NCBI GenBank assembly: GCA_027621405.1
Contig: JAQCBT010000005.1
Location: forward strand, 151,245 to 215,244
Length of the DNA: 64,000 bases
Source of the DNA: Pseudomonadota bacterium
Lineage (GTDB): Bacteria > Pseudomonadota > Gammaproteobacteria > Pseudomonadales > Pseudohongiellaceae
Direction of reading: 5' to 3'
The position numbers and the translations under genes were made by a program. Shown piece by piece: positions 18,058 to 27,212 of the stretch (position 1 is its first letter; each line of letters opens with the position of its first letter). Below the pieces are notes generated by a model that did not search any database, had not been told where the DNA came from, and was given only the letters and a program-made list of their open reading frames with translations.

Positions 18058-19125
18058 ATGCTCGAATTTACCTGGCCCTGGGCATTTCTGGCCCTCCCCC
18101 TTCCCCTGCTGGTGTACCGCCTCATGAGCCGTGCACCAAGGCAGGATGCGGCGCTCTATGTTCCCTTCTTCTCGGTTCTCAGCCGCCTGCAATCAGACAA
18201 CGAAAACCTGACCAGCGGCCGCCTGTTTAACCTGATCTGCTGCGCCATGATCTGGCTGTTGATCGTGCTGGCTGCCAGCCGACCACAGTGGCTGGGGGAG
18301 CCGGTCCAACTGCCCTCAACTGGACGCGATCTCATGCTGTCCGTGGATATCTCCGGCAGTATGGAAGCCCAGGACATGGTGGTCGGCAACCGCCAGGCCT
18401 CCCGTATCGACGTGGTAAAGGCCGTGGTTGGGGATTTCGTCGAACGCCGCGAGGGCGACCGGCTGGGACTGATCCTGTTTGCCGCCCATGCCTATATCCA
18501 GGCGCCCCTCACCTTCGACCGGGAGACTGTAGGCCAGCTGCTTGAAGAGGCGGAAATCGGCATCATCGAGGAATCGGCCACGGCCATTGGCGATGCCATC
18601 GGCCTCGCCGTGCTGCACCTGCGCAATCGCCCCGAAAACAGCCGGGTCCTGGTGTTACTCACCGACGGTGTGAACAATGCCGGTGCTGTCTCCCCGGAAC
18701 AGGCCGGCCAGCTGGCACGCCAGGAAAACATCAAGATCTACACCATCGGTATCGGTGCCGACCAGGTGGTGCAGCGCACCTTCTTCGGCGCCCGGGCCAT
18801 CAACCCCTCGGCGGAGCTCGATGAAGCCGTGCTTACTCAGATCGCAGAATCCACCGGTGGCCGCTACTTCCGCGCCCGGGATGTGAATGACCTGGTTGAG
18901 ATCTACGAGGAACTGGACCGACTCGAGACTATTGAGCAGGACGAACAGACCTATCGGCCTACCAGAGTCCTGTTTTACTGGCCCCTGGGTGCCGCCATCC
19001 TGATTAGCTTCATGTTCGCCCTGTTCTCCATTCCCTGGCTGTCCCTGGCCGGCAAGGCTAGGGTGGAGGACTTCGAGGAAGACGACAGCGCCGACAAGCC
19101 AATACCCCAGGGAGGCAATGCCTGA
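18058..19125 (+). CDS. VWA domain membrane protein (BatA-like)
   Basis: A protein of 355 residues with the BatA layout: N-terminal membrane segments (about 6-22 and 58-74), a VWA domain from about 88 to 285, and a C-terminal helix (about 310-332) with an acidic tail. The MIDAS motif is intact: DISGS at 97-101, with LLTDG further on. Metal-dependent adhesion-type domains of this kind are proposed clients or partners of MoxR ATPases at the inner membrane. The stop codon overlaps the next start by one base (TGATG), so the two VWA proteins are probably made together. Confidence 0.92.
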   Translation: MLEFTWPWAFLALPLPLLVYRLMSRAPRQDAALYVPFFSVLSRLQSDNENLTSGRLFNLICCAMIWLLIVLAASRPQWLGEPVQLPSTGRDLMLSVDISGSMEAQDMVVGNRQASRIDVVKAVVGDFVERREGDRLGLILFAAHAYIQAPLTFDRETVGQLLEEAEIGIIEESATAIGDAIGLAVLHLRNRPENSRVLVLLTDGVNNAGAVSPEQAGQLARQENIKIYTIGIGADQVVQRTFFGARAINPSAELDEAVLTQIAESTGGRYFRARDVNDLVEIYEELDRLETIEQDEQTYRPTRVLFYWPLGAAILISFMFALFSIPWLSLAGKARVEDFEEDDSADKPIPQGGNA

Positions 19126-20909
19126 TGGAATTGCTGATCCCCTCCACCTTGCTGGACAACTTCCATTTCCTGCGCCCGCTGTGGCTGCTGGCCCTGCTAC
19201 CGGCGCTGATTTTTGTCATCGCGCTGTGGCGGGTGAATACCGTGGTCACCGCCTGGGACAAGGCCATCGACAAATCCCTGCTGCCCTTCCTGCTGGATCG
19301 CAGCAAGAACGCGGCTCAGCGCACGCCGCTGCTGTTGTTGCTCACGGCCTGGTGTCTCTCAATTGTTGCCATGGCAGGACCGGTCTGGGATCAGCTTCCA
19401 CAGCCGGTGCAGAAGCGTGAAGATGCACTGGTCATCGTCATGGATCTCTCCCTGTCCATGTTCGCCCCGGATCACTCCCCCTCACGACTCGACCTCGCCA
19501 AGCGCAAGCTGCGGGATATCCTGGCCCTCAGGGAGGAAGGACAGACCGCGCTGGTGGTGTATGCCGGCGATGCCCATACTGTGACACCCCTGACCGATGA
19601 CGTGGTGACTATCGCCGCCCTCGTGCCCTCTCTCAGCCCCAATATCATGCCCCTGTTCGGCAGCAGCCCGGTGCCCGCCATCGACATGGCCATTGGCCTG
19701 CTGGATGACGTGGAGGCCACCCGCGGCCGCATCCTGCTAATGACCGATGGCATTAACGGCTTCAGCGAAGAGCAGGTGCTGGCCGACCGCATCCAGGACA
19801 CGGATTATGAACTGTTGATCATGGGCATCGGCACCGAGGAAGGCGCCCCCATCCAGACCAGCGATGGCAGCTTCCTTACTGACGCCGGCGGCAACGTGGT
19901 CATCCCCACCCTGAATCGCAATGTGTTGCAGTCGCTGGCCAATCGCACCGGCGGTCTCTATCACGACATCCAGCTGGCGGACTCCGACCTCGCCTACCTG
20001 CTCTCCGGCTTCGACCTGCTGGATGACGAGGATCTCACCGAGGTGGAGGAAGAATTCGACGTCTGGTACGAGACCGGCCCCTGGCTATTGCTCCTTGTCG
20101 TGCCCCTGGTAGCCATGACCTTCCGCCGTGGCTGGTTGTTTGGATTGGTTTTAATCACCACCTCCGGAGTGATGTTGCCCGTGCAACAGGCCGAGGCCCA
20201 GGTATGGCGTAATTTGTGGCTTACCAAGGATCAGCAGGGCGCAGAAGCCTATACCCAGGAAGACCATGCCCTGGCCGCTTCCCTGTTCGAATCTTCCGAA
20301 TGGTCCGGTGCGGCCAACTATCGCGCCGAAAACTACGAGGCTGCAGTCGCCGCGTTCAGCGCCAGCAATACACCGGACGGACACTACAACCGGGGCAACG
20401 CCCTGGCCCTGGCCGGCAATTTCGCAGAGGCCATCGCTGCCTACGACGCCGCACTGAACCTCGATCCTGCCCACGCGGACGCGATTCATAACAAGGAGAT
20501 CGTGGAGCAATTGCTGGAACAGCAGGAATCGGAATCCGGTGAGCAACAGGAGGGAGAAAGCGAGGAAAACCAGTCCGAGCAAAACTCCCAGAATGAATCC
20601 GAGCAGGAAGAAAACAGCGAACAGCAGGATCAGCAGAGCCAGGAAGGCAACCAGGATCAGCAGGAGCAGGAACAGCAGCAGAACGAGGCTCCTGAAGAGC
20701 AGGAAGGCTCCGAATCCAACAGCGAGCAGAATACTCCCAGCGAATCCACGAATGAGGAATTCGAGGAACAGCAATCCCTGGAACAGTGGTTACGTCGCAT
20801 CGAGGACGATCCCGGTGAATTATTACGGCGCAAGTTCCGCTACCAGTATCGGCAACGACAGCTCAACGGTACAGCCAACGATGTTCCCAATGGAGGACAG
20901 ATCTGGTGA
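19125..20909 (+). CDS. VWA and TPR domain membrane protein (BatB/BatC-like fusion)
   Basis: A protein of 594 residues joining what are separate BatB and BatC proteins in some bacteria. N-terminal helices (about 20-36 and 67-83) precede a VWA domain with an intact MIDAS (DLSLS, 107-111; MTDG further on). A membrane helix pair follows near 322-350. A TPR region (about 395-455: AENYEAAVAAF, NFAEAIAAYDAALNLDP) is followed by a Gln/Glu/Ser/Asn-rich low-complexity stretch of about 90 residues, and then a conserved basic C-terminus (EQWLRRIEDDPGELLRRKF). The low-complexity part is encoded by repetitive cag/gaa codons and probably varies in length between strains. Confidence 0.92.
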   Translation: MELLIPSTLLDNFHFLRPLWLLALLPALIFVIALWRVNTVVTAWDKAIDKSLLPFLLDRSKNAAQRTPLLLLLTAWCLSIVAMAGPVWDQLPQPVQKREDALVIVMDLSLSMFAPDHSPSRLDLAKRKLRDILALREEGQTALVVYAGDAHTVTPLTDDVVTIAALVPSLSPNIMPLFGSSPVPAIDMAIGLLDDVEATRGRILLMTDGINGFSEEQVLADRIQDTDYELLIMGIGTEEGAPIQTSDGSFLTDAGGNVVIPTLNRNVLQSLANRTGGLYHDIQLADSDLAYLLSGFDLLDDEDLTEVEEEFDVWYETGPWLLLLVVPLVAMTFRRGWLFGLVLITTSGVMLPVQQAEAQVWRNLWLTKDQQGAEAYTQEDHALAASLFESSEWSGAANYRAENYEAAVAAFSASNTPDGHYNRGNALALAGNFAEAIAAYDAALNLDPAHADAIHNKEIVEQLLEQQESESGEQQEGESEENQSEQNSQNESEQEENSEQQDQQSQEGNQDQQEQEQQQNEAPEEQEGSESNSEQNTPSESTNEEFEEQQSLEQWLRRIEDDPGELLRRKFRYQYRQRQLNGTANDVPNGGQIW

Positions 20910-22678
20910 TAAAGAAACTGTTTGGACTCGCTGCCCTGCTCGCTGGACTCGTATTCGCAACGCTCGCTTCGGCGCAGCAGATTGAAGTCAATGTAGACCG
21001 CACCGAACTGGCCCGCGGCGAGACCCTGACATTCACCATCCGTGTCTTCGACCAGCGCCAGGGCATGCAATTAGACCTGACGCCTTTGACAGAAAACTTC
21101 GATGTGCTGGGCACTCGCACCTCCAGCCAGATCCGCAGCGTCAATGGCAATGTGGAATCCTGGACGGACTATATTGTCACCCTGTTCCCCTTGACCGAAG
21201 GCGAACTGGAGATACCGTCCCTCGAAATCAACAACAGCAGCACCGATCCCATCATCGTCAACGTGGTCAATGAAGGCCCCCGCTCCAACCAGTCGTCGGA
21301 GGAGCTGTTCCTCGAGGTCGAGGTGAACAAGGAGTCGGTATACGTGCAGGAACAACTGCTGTTCACCGTGCGGCTCTACTACACGATCAACGGTATTCGT
21401 AACCCCCAGTTCACCGAGCTGGAGATGGAAGACACCGTCATCCAGTTGATTGGCTCACCGAACCAGTACGAGAGACTGATCGATGGCGTTCGCTATGGCG
21501 TGTATGAGAAGCGTTATGTGATCTTCCCGCAGCGCAGTGGCCCGCTGGAAATACCGGACATCCTGTTCCGTGGCGAAGTCACCGACGGCTCCAGCAATTT
21601 CGTCTTCCGCAACCTCAACACGCGCCGGGTAACCGCCTTCATCGACGGCCTGACCATCGACGTCAAGGAGCGACCGGATGCTGCCCGGGACAGACAGTTC
21701 TGGCTGCCTGTCTCCAGCCTTACCCTCGAAGAGAGTTTCGACACCGACATCAGCAACTTGCAGGTGGGTGATTCCATCGTGCGCAAGGTCACCCTGGTGG
21801 CCGAAGGTGTCGATGGTGCCGTTTTACCCCCGTTCAGCAATGCTCAGATCCAGGGTGCCAATCTTTATCCGGATCCCCCGGAAATCGATCGCACCTTCGT
21901 CGATGGCGAGATCATCGGCAGCCGCACCGAACAGACCACAATCGTGGCAACCCAGGGCGGCATGATCGAAATCCCCGAGATCGTCATCCCCTGGTGGAAC
22001 GTGGATACCGATCAACTTGAAGCTACCGTAGTGCCTGCCACCCGCCTGCAGATCGCAGCGGTCCAGGGCGACGTGCCCTCCGAGCAGGCCGTGGCCGGGG
22101 TCGAGAATATCCAGGAGCTGTTACAGACAGTACCCGTGGTTGACCAGTCCATGATCGAACAGCAGGCACAGGCCGAGTTCATCGAAGTGGATGCCGGCTG
22201 GCTTAACATGGTGATCGGCATCGCCTTCGCCGTGGTGTTGCTGAGCATCTATTGGCTGGTGCTGCGACCGAATCAGGCCGTCATCGCCGAACTGTTACAG
22301 CAGCAGAAAGCCAGGATCTCAGCCTACTACGATCCCCGCAACAACGAAGGTGTTGCCTTCAAGCGGCTGGCCACGGCCTGCAGCCTGAAAGATCACAACC
22401 GCATTCGTGAGACCCTGATCCAGTGGTGCAGGCATTTCATTGGCAGCCGCCGCATCAACAGCATGGAAGACATCCTGCAGCAACAGGAGGCACCACAACT
22501 ACACGACTATGCCAGGGCTCTGCAGTCCGAGTTATGGAATAGCAATGGTAGCGGTGCCACCTTCGACGCCACAGCCCTGCTGCGCACCGTCAACGAACTG
22601 CGCCGGCAAGGCAAACAGGTGCAGAAGCAGCAAGCCAAGGATGAGCGCTACGCCCTGCCTCCTCTGTACAAAACCTGA
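20906..22678 (+). CDS. BatD family protein
   Basis: A protein of 590 residues with a cleavable signal peptide (about 1-22, ending ASAQQ). A large periplasmic part made of Ig-like beta domains follows (opening QIEVNVDRTELARGETLTFTI). A membrane helix lies near 433-452 (LNMVIGIAFAVVLLSIYWLVL) and a cytoplasmic helical C-terminus follows. This is the BatD/oxygen-tolerance family architecture. The start is GTG within the GTGA overlap with the upstream stop, supported by GGAGG. It is the last member of the MoxR operon, and the periplasmic domain presumably contacts envelope targets. yciH follows after 5 bases. Confidence 0.92.
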   Translation: MIKKLFGLAALLAGLVFATLASAQQIEVNVDRTELARGETLTFTIRVFDQRQGMQLDLTPLTENFDVLGTRTSSQIRSVNGNVESWTDYIVTLFPLTEGELEIPSLEINNSSTDPIIVNVVNEGPRSNQSSEELFLEVEVNKESVYVQEQLLFTVRLYYTINGIRNPQFTELEMEDTVIQLIGSPNQYERLIDGVRYGVYEKRYVIFPQRSGPLEIPDILFRGEVTDGSSNFVFRNLNTRRVTAFIDGLTIDVKERPDAARDRQFWLPVSSLTLEESFDTDISNLQVGDSIVRKVTLVAEGVDGAVLPPFSNAQIQGANLYPDPPEIDRTFVDGEIIGSRTEQTTIVATQGGMIEIPEIVIPWWNVDTDQLEATVVPATRLQIAAVQGDVPSEQAVAGVENIQELLQTVPVVDQSMIEQQAQAEFIEVDAGWLNMVIGIAFAVVLLSIYWLVLRPNQAVIAELLQQQKARISAYYDPRNNEGVAFKRLATACSLKDHNRIRETLIQWCRHFIGSRRINSMEDILQQQEAPQLHDYARALQSELWNSNGSGATFDATALLRTVNELRRQGKQVQKQQAKDERYALPPLYKT

Positions 22679-22683
22679 TTACC

Positions 22684-23034
22684 GTGTCCGGTTCCCGACT
22701 GGTCTATTCCACTTCTGGCGACAACCAGTGCGCCCGCTGTGGCAAGGCCCTGCACAAGTGCAAGTGTCCCGCTGAATCGCCGGTCGATACCGACCGCAAT
22801 GGCGTACGCATCGAACGCCAGAGCAAGGGCCGGGGCGGCAAGCAGGTGACCGTCATAAGCGGCCTGCTATTGCCGAGAGCAGACTTGAGCACGCTATTGA
22901 AGCAACTCAAGCAGTCCTGCAGCAGTGGCGGAACGATAAAGGGAAACATACTGGAAATTCAGGGTGATTGCCGACAACAGGCGCTGGCTCTGCTCGGGGA
23001 GCGCGGCATCAAGGCAAAGATCAGCGGCGGCTAG
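22684..23034 (+). CDS. yciH: SUI1/eIF1-like translation factor YciH
   Basis: A protein of 116 residues. A short N-terminal Cys motif (CARCGKALHKCKC, about residues 16-28) could bind zinc. A SUI1 domain follows, with RGGKQVTVISGL and the conserved SSGGTIKGNILEIQGD. Bacterial YciH resembles eukaryotic eIF1, affects initiation fidelity in vitro, and is not essential in E. coli. The start is GTG at 22684, only 5 bases after the batD stop, so it may ride on the MoxR operon transcript. It is convergent with the transglutaminase gene, 27 bases away. Confidence 0.92.
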   Translation: MSGSRLVYSTSGDNQCARCGKALHKCKCPAESPVDTDRNGVRIERQSKGRGGKQVTVISGLLLPRADLSTLLKQLKQSCSSGGTIKGNILEIQGDCRQQALALLGERGIKAKISGG

Positions 23035-23061
23035 GAAAGATCAGAACGAATTCCGCAGTTA

Positions 23062-25122
23062 TCAGGACTGAGCACGAGACCCGCGCAGAGGAGACAAGGC
23101 AGCGCGCAAATTGTTGAGCCGCTGTTTAAGCACCTTCACCTGCTTTCTGGCAAGCTGCTCATCTTGCACCGGAGGTTTGTAGTTGATGGCGACATACAGG
23201 GCGGTGAAGTCATGCATGAGTTCGGCAAGTTCCGGTCGTGCCGCCACCACCCGGTCGCGGTAGTCCAGCGGCCCTTCCCCGGTCTTTCTCGCCAGGCCGA
23301 TCCTGCTCAACTCGGAGGCAAGCGTCTGATACAGTTGGGTCACCGGGTCGAGTTTACGTCGCGGGCCGATGTTGACGACTGACAGGCCCACCGCCACCAT
23401 CACCAGGGATGCCAGACCAACCAGCAGCAACAATACCTTCTGTTCGGTGATCTCGCCAAACAGGCGTTCAAACAACTCCACCTGCACCTCTTCATCGTAG
23501 CTGACCACACGGCGATTCCATTCGTACTCCAGGGCATCCAGCCTCAGGCGCAGGGTGTTGAAGAAGCTGAAACGTCCACTCACTGCAGCGAACAGGGACT
23601 GCTCCATGAAAGCGAGATCGTCCTGTAGCGCCGCTTCCACACCCAGTTCGATGCGCTCCGGGGACACCGCGCCGGTGGGATCGAAGCGCACCCAGCCCTC
23701 GCCTTCCAGCCACACTTCGTTCCAGGCGTGGGCATTGTTCTGGTAGACCATCATGTAGTCTTCATAGGGGTTGTACTCGGCGCCGTGGTAACCCACCACC
23801 ACCCGGGTCGGCACACCCGCCGCCCGCATCAGGAAAGCGAAGGTGCTGGCAAAGTGTTCGCAGAAACCTTCGCGTGTATTGAACAGGAAATCGTCGATGC
23901 GATTGTCCCGCAGCAACTCCGGGTTGAGAGTGTAATAGAACGGGTTATCACGAAAATGGGCGAGTACGGCGTAGACGAAATCCCGGTCCGTATTTACACT
24001 GCCGCGCAGCTCGCGCGCAAATTCGATGCTGCGCTCATTGCCACGTTGTGGTATCTCGGTATTGCGGGCGCGAGCGCTGTCCAGCAACACCAGATCGGTC
24101 TGGTTGTTGGCATAGGAACGCAGATCATAGCTGAAGCGCTTGCTGATGAGCCCGTTGTTGTAGATCTCGAAATTGCGGCTCTGGAACAGGTTGCGGTTTA
24201 GCGGATCGGCCAGGTGCAGGCCATAGACCCAGGGTTGCTGGGTGGGTTCCAGAATCACGTTGTACTGCAGGGGCTCGCCCTGCACCAGTACCCGGTTTTC
24301 CCAGTTGAACTGGAAGTTGCCCCGCTCGGCAGCGGTGCCATACGCGGAACGGTAACGCCTGCGCATCCATGTCGAGCCATCGAAATTTTCCAGCACCAGC
24401 CCCCGCCAGTACAGATCCTGGTGCAGTGGAGGTGGCCCATTTTCAAACTGTACCCTGAATGCCAGCTCGCTGGAGCGACCGAGGGATGCCAGGTCGCCGG
24501 GGGTCATCTCGTCGGTTACCCCGGTGGTACCCCCCGTGGCCTGCACGGGAACAGCCCACAGCGGCGCGATGCGGGGAAACACCAGGAACAGCACGATAGT
24601 GAGAGGTAAGGCCTGCAGTGCCATGCGCAGGGCCATCCTGCCGGTGGAACGCGCGTCTGCCTGGAGACTGCTGCGATTGAGAGCGATGAGGGTTGCTATG
24701 ATGACGACGATGCACGCCGCCACGTACAACGAGATGAGCAGGCTCTGCGAGTAGAGGAACGCCACCATGCACATGACAAAGCTGAGGGACATCACCACGT
24801 AGATGTCACGCTTCTCCCGCATCTCAACCAGCTTGAACACGAAGCCCAGGGTCAACAGGCTGGATGCACTCTCCAGACCAACTCCCAGGGAGCGCATCTG
24901 GGCGATGGATACCAGCAGGGTAAATGTCACGATGACTACCCGCATCAAGCGGCTTGGATAGTTTAGGCGGCCGCTAAAGATCAGGTAACGCCACAGCAGG
25001 CAGCTGAAGGCAATCAGGGTGATCCAGATGGGCATGTAGATGCTCTGGGGAGCGATCACCAGGAATACCGAGAGTAGTATCCATTGCAGGGATGCACGGG
25101 GTATCTGGTAAGCCACTTCCAT
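23062..25122 (-). CDS. tgpA: TgpA-like membrane transglutaminase (DUF3488-transglutaminase-DUF4129)
   Basis: A protein of 686 residues similar in layout to Pseudomonas TgpA. Five to six membrane helices lie in residues 10-200 (DUF3488). A periplasmic transglutaminase core follows with a Cys-His-Asp triad: Cys near 418 in REGFCEHFA, His near 462 in NAHAWNEV, and Asp near 480 in WVRFDPT. A further membrane helix near 555-575 and a cytoplasmic DUF4129-like C-terminus complete it. The substrate is unknown; TgpA is reported as essential in P. aeruginosa. Its ATG overlaps the stop of the upstream DUF58 gene by one base. It is the third gene of the second MoxR module. Confidence 0.93.
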   Translation of the reverse strand: MEVAYQIPRASLQWILLSVFLVIAPQSIYMPIWITLIAFSCLLWRYLIFSGRLNYPSRLMRVVIVTFTLLVSIAQMRSLGVGLESASSLLTLGFVFKLVEMREKRDIYVVMSLSFVMCMVAFLYSQSLLISLYVAACIVVIIATLIALNRSSLQADARSTGRMALRMALQALPLTIVLFLVFPRIAPLWAVPVQATGGTTGVTDEMTPGDLASLGRSSELAFRVQFENGPPPLHQDLYWRGLVLENFDGSTWMRRRYRSAYGTAAERGNFQFNWENRVLVQGEPLQYNVILEPTQQPWVYGLHLADPLNRNLFQSRNFEIYNNGLISKRFSYDLRSYANNQTDLVLLDSARARNTEIPQRGNERSIEFARELRGSVNTDRDFVYAVLAHFRDNPFYYTLNPELLRDNRIDDFLFNTREGFCEHFASTFAFLMRAAGVPTRVVVGYHGAEYNPYEDYMMVYQNNAHAWNEVWLEGEGWVRFDPTGAVSPERIELGVEAALQDDLAFMEQSLFAAVSGRFSFFNTLRLRLDALEYEWNRRVVSYDEEVQVELFERLFGEITEQKVLLLLVGLASLVMVAVGLSVVNIGPRRKLDPVTQLYQTLASELSRIGLARKTGEGPLDYRDRVVAARPELAELMHDFTALYVAINYKPPVQDEQLARKQVKVLKQRLNNLRAALSPLRGSRAQS

Positions 25123-26132
25123 CAGCGCTGCACCCCTGCTTCACCGTACAGAGCCAGGGCTCGCAGCAGCCTGTCACGATGATCCATGCCAGAGCCCGGC
25201 GCAATTTCGATTCCGGGTATCTTGAGACCATAGGGCGCGCTGCGTTTGGCGAGCTGCAATACACAGTAGCAGAGCCGTGACAGCCTCTCTTCGGTGGAGA
25301 AGCCGTAAAACATATCCCAGTCCAGCCAGATTCGACTGTCCACATAGTCTACGAATTCCTTCACCTGCATCCCCTGCCCCTTGGCCAGGTTTTTCCACGC
25401 AACTTGCTTTAATGGGTCACCTGGCACATATTCCCGGATTCCATAAAAGTCCTCATTGCCTTCCCTGGATATTGTCGAATCGTCGTTGCCTCCTGCACCG
25501 CTGGTGAACTCTTCCATCTGGAAGGGAATCGGTTTGGGGTAGACCAGGCAGTGCATGTTGAGATCGACCACGCTCCACGCCCGGGCCAGGCCCAGTGGAA
25601 ACGTGGTCGATATACGCAGCAGAGGTGCGGGGTAATAGCCGCGACGGCGCGCGAGCGCAAACACCCTGACCTGGTCCCGGTCTGCATCGATGAGGTTAAC
25701 CAGGCTGCTATGGCTATGACTGGCGGATTGCTGGCCCTGCCCCGGCAGCTCATGAAACTGCAGTTCCAGGGTTTCGTGGCTGCGACCCGGATCACGGCTT
25801 AACATCACGTTAAACGGAATCTGTTCTCCGCAGAACACCGCCTGAGTGGGAAGGCCGCTCAGGGTAAGGCGATTGAGATTGTTCCAGGTATAGAAGATGG
25901 CCAGCACAAACAGGCTCACCATCAGGAAGGCCAGCCCGAAGGCCAGACTCACCGCGTAATTGATGGCCGCGATGAAGACCAGTGCGATGGCCGTGATGAA
26001 CACCAGCCCGCTGCCGGAAGGCAGGATATAGATGATCTTCTGGCTGAGCTTTACCTGGTTGGCAGGTTTGATGCGGCCTCGCATCCAGCGATAGACCTGC
26101 CGTTGCCAATTTTCCCGAATTCTTGAGGCCAT
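25122..26132 (-). CDS. DUF58 domain membrane protein (second copy)
   Basis: A protein of 336 residues from the ATG at 26132; an upstream TTG at 26171 would add 13 unconvincing residues. Two adjacent membrane helices lie at about 35-75 (LVFITAIALVFIAAINYAV, LAFLMVSLFVLAIFY). The DUF58 domain follows with YGIREYVPGDPLKQVAWKNLAK and WLDWDMFYG. Unlike the copy at 16495, it is membrane-anchored and lacks any DxSxS-like metal motif. It lies between MoxR and TgpA in a compact minus-strand module, the usual context of this subtype. Confidence 0.88.
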   Translation of the reverse strand: MASRIRENWQRQVYRWMRGRIKPANQVKLSQKIIYILPSGSGLVFITAIALVFIAAINYAVSLAFGLAFLMVSLFVLAIFYTWNNLNRLTLSGLPTQAVFCGEQIPFNVMLSRDPGRSHETLELQFHELPGQGQQSASHSHSSLVNLIDADRDQVRVFALARRRGYYPAPLLRISTTFPLGLARAWSVVDLNMHCLVYPKPIPFQMEEFTSGAGGNDDSTISREGNEDFYGIREYVPGDPLKQVAWKNLAKGQGMQVKEFVDYVDSRIWLDWDMFYGFSTEERLSRLCYCVLQLAKRSAPYGLKIPGIEIAPGSGMDHRDRLLRALALYGEAGVQR

Positions 26133-26211
26133 GCTGCTGGTCCAGGTTCCCGTAAATCTACAAGAGTGCAAGAGTGCGAGTGAAACAGACGTGCCCCCTG
26201 CTGTTAATCTG

Positions 26212-27192
26212 TCAGGCGATTACATCTACCTCGTTGAGCAGGCGCTGCAGCAAGGATGCCCCGCTGTGTCCATCTTCGTCGCTATTGCCCCGCAGTCGAT
26301 GCTCCACGACTGCCGGCAGGATGACCTGCACGTCTTCCGGCACGGCGTGATCGCGACCGCACATGAGCGCCCAGGTCTTCGCCGCGCGCATGACAGCCAG
26401 GCTGCCCCGTGGTGAAAGACCGTAACTGAAATCATCCTTGCTACGGGTAAATGCCACCAGGCGTTGTACATAATCGAGCAAGGCCGAACTGGCGGTTACC
26501 TCGGCAGACTGTATCCTGAACTGGGACACGTCGGCGGTGGTGAGGCACTGCTGTACCAATCCAACCTTGTCCCGCTCGGTATTCATCTCCAGCAACTCGC
26601 GCTCCGCTTTCTGATCCGGGTAGCCCAGCCGTAAACGCATGAGGAAGCGATCCAGTTGGGATTCGGGCAAGGGATAGGTCCCAGCCAGGTTGACAGGATT
26701 CTGGGTCGCGATGACGAAGAATGGCTCGGGCAGAGGCCGGGTCTCTCCTTCCACGGTAACCTGTCTCTCCTCCATGGCTTCCAATAGCGCACTCTGGGTC
26801 TTCGGCGTGGTGCGGTTGATCTCGTCGGCCATCACCAGCTGACTGAAGATGGGACCGGGATGAAAGCTAAACTGGCCGCTATTCTGGTCGAAGATGGAGA
26901 TACCCAGGATATCTGCCGGCAGCAGGTCACTAGTGAACTGGATACGATTGAATTCAAGACCCATGGCCCGCGCCAGGGCATAGGACAGGGTTGTCTTGCC
27001 CATGCCGGGCAGGTCTTCGATGAGCAGGTGACCGCCAGAGAACAGGCAGCACAGCGCCAGGCGAATCTGGTGATCCTTACCCAGCAGGGCCTTACTGATC
27101 TCCCCTACGGCTCGCTCCACCTTCTGTGAGAAGGGGCTGTCCAGGATGGGTGCTGCTGCCTGCTTGTCAGCATTCACTGATATCAGGGACAC
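26212..27192 (-). CDS. MoxR family AAA+ ATPase (second copy)
   Basis: A protein of 326 residues with Walker A in EDLPGMGKT, Walker B in LVMADEINR, and sensor 1 in IATQNP. The canonical Gly of the P-loop is present here, unlike the Ala in the copy at 15514, so the two belong to different MoxR subfamilies. It begins 20 bases after the purF stop on the same strand and may be read from the long cvpA-purF transcript. DUF58 and TgpA follow. Inferred role: powers assembly or activation of the membrane transglutaminase module. Confidence 0.95.
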   Translation of the reverse strand: MSLISVNADKQAAAPILDSPFSQKVERAVGEISKALLGKDHQIRLALCCLFSGGHLLIEDLPGMGKTTLSYALARAMGLEFNRIQFTSDLLPADILGISIFDQNSGQFSFHPGPIFSQLVMADEINRTTPKTQSALLEAMEERQVTVEGETRPLPEPFFVIATQNPVNLAGTYPLPESQLDRFLMRLRLGYPDQKAERELLEMNTERDKVGLVQQCLTTADVSQFRIQSAEVTASSALLDYVQRLVAFTRSKDDFSYGLSPRGSLAVMRAAKTWALMCGRDHAVPEDVQVILPAVVEHRLRGNSDEDGHSGASLLQRLLNEVDVIA

Positions 27193-27212
27193 TGAGGTTA
27201 CTCCACTGCTGG

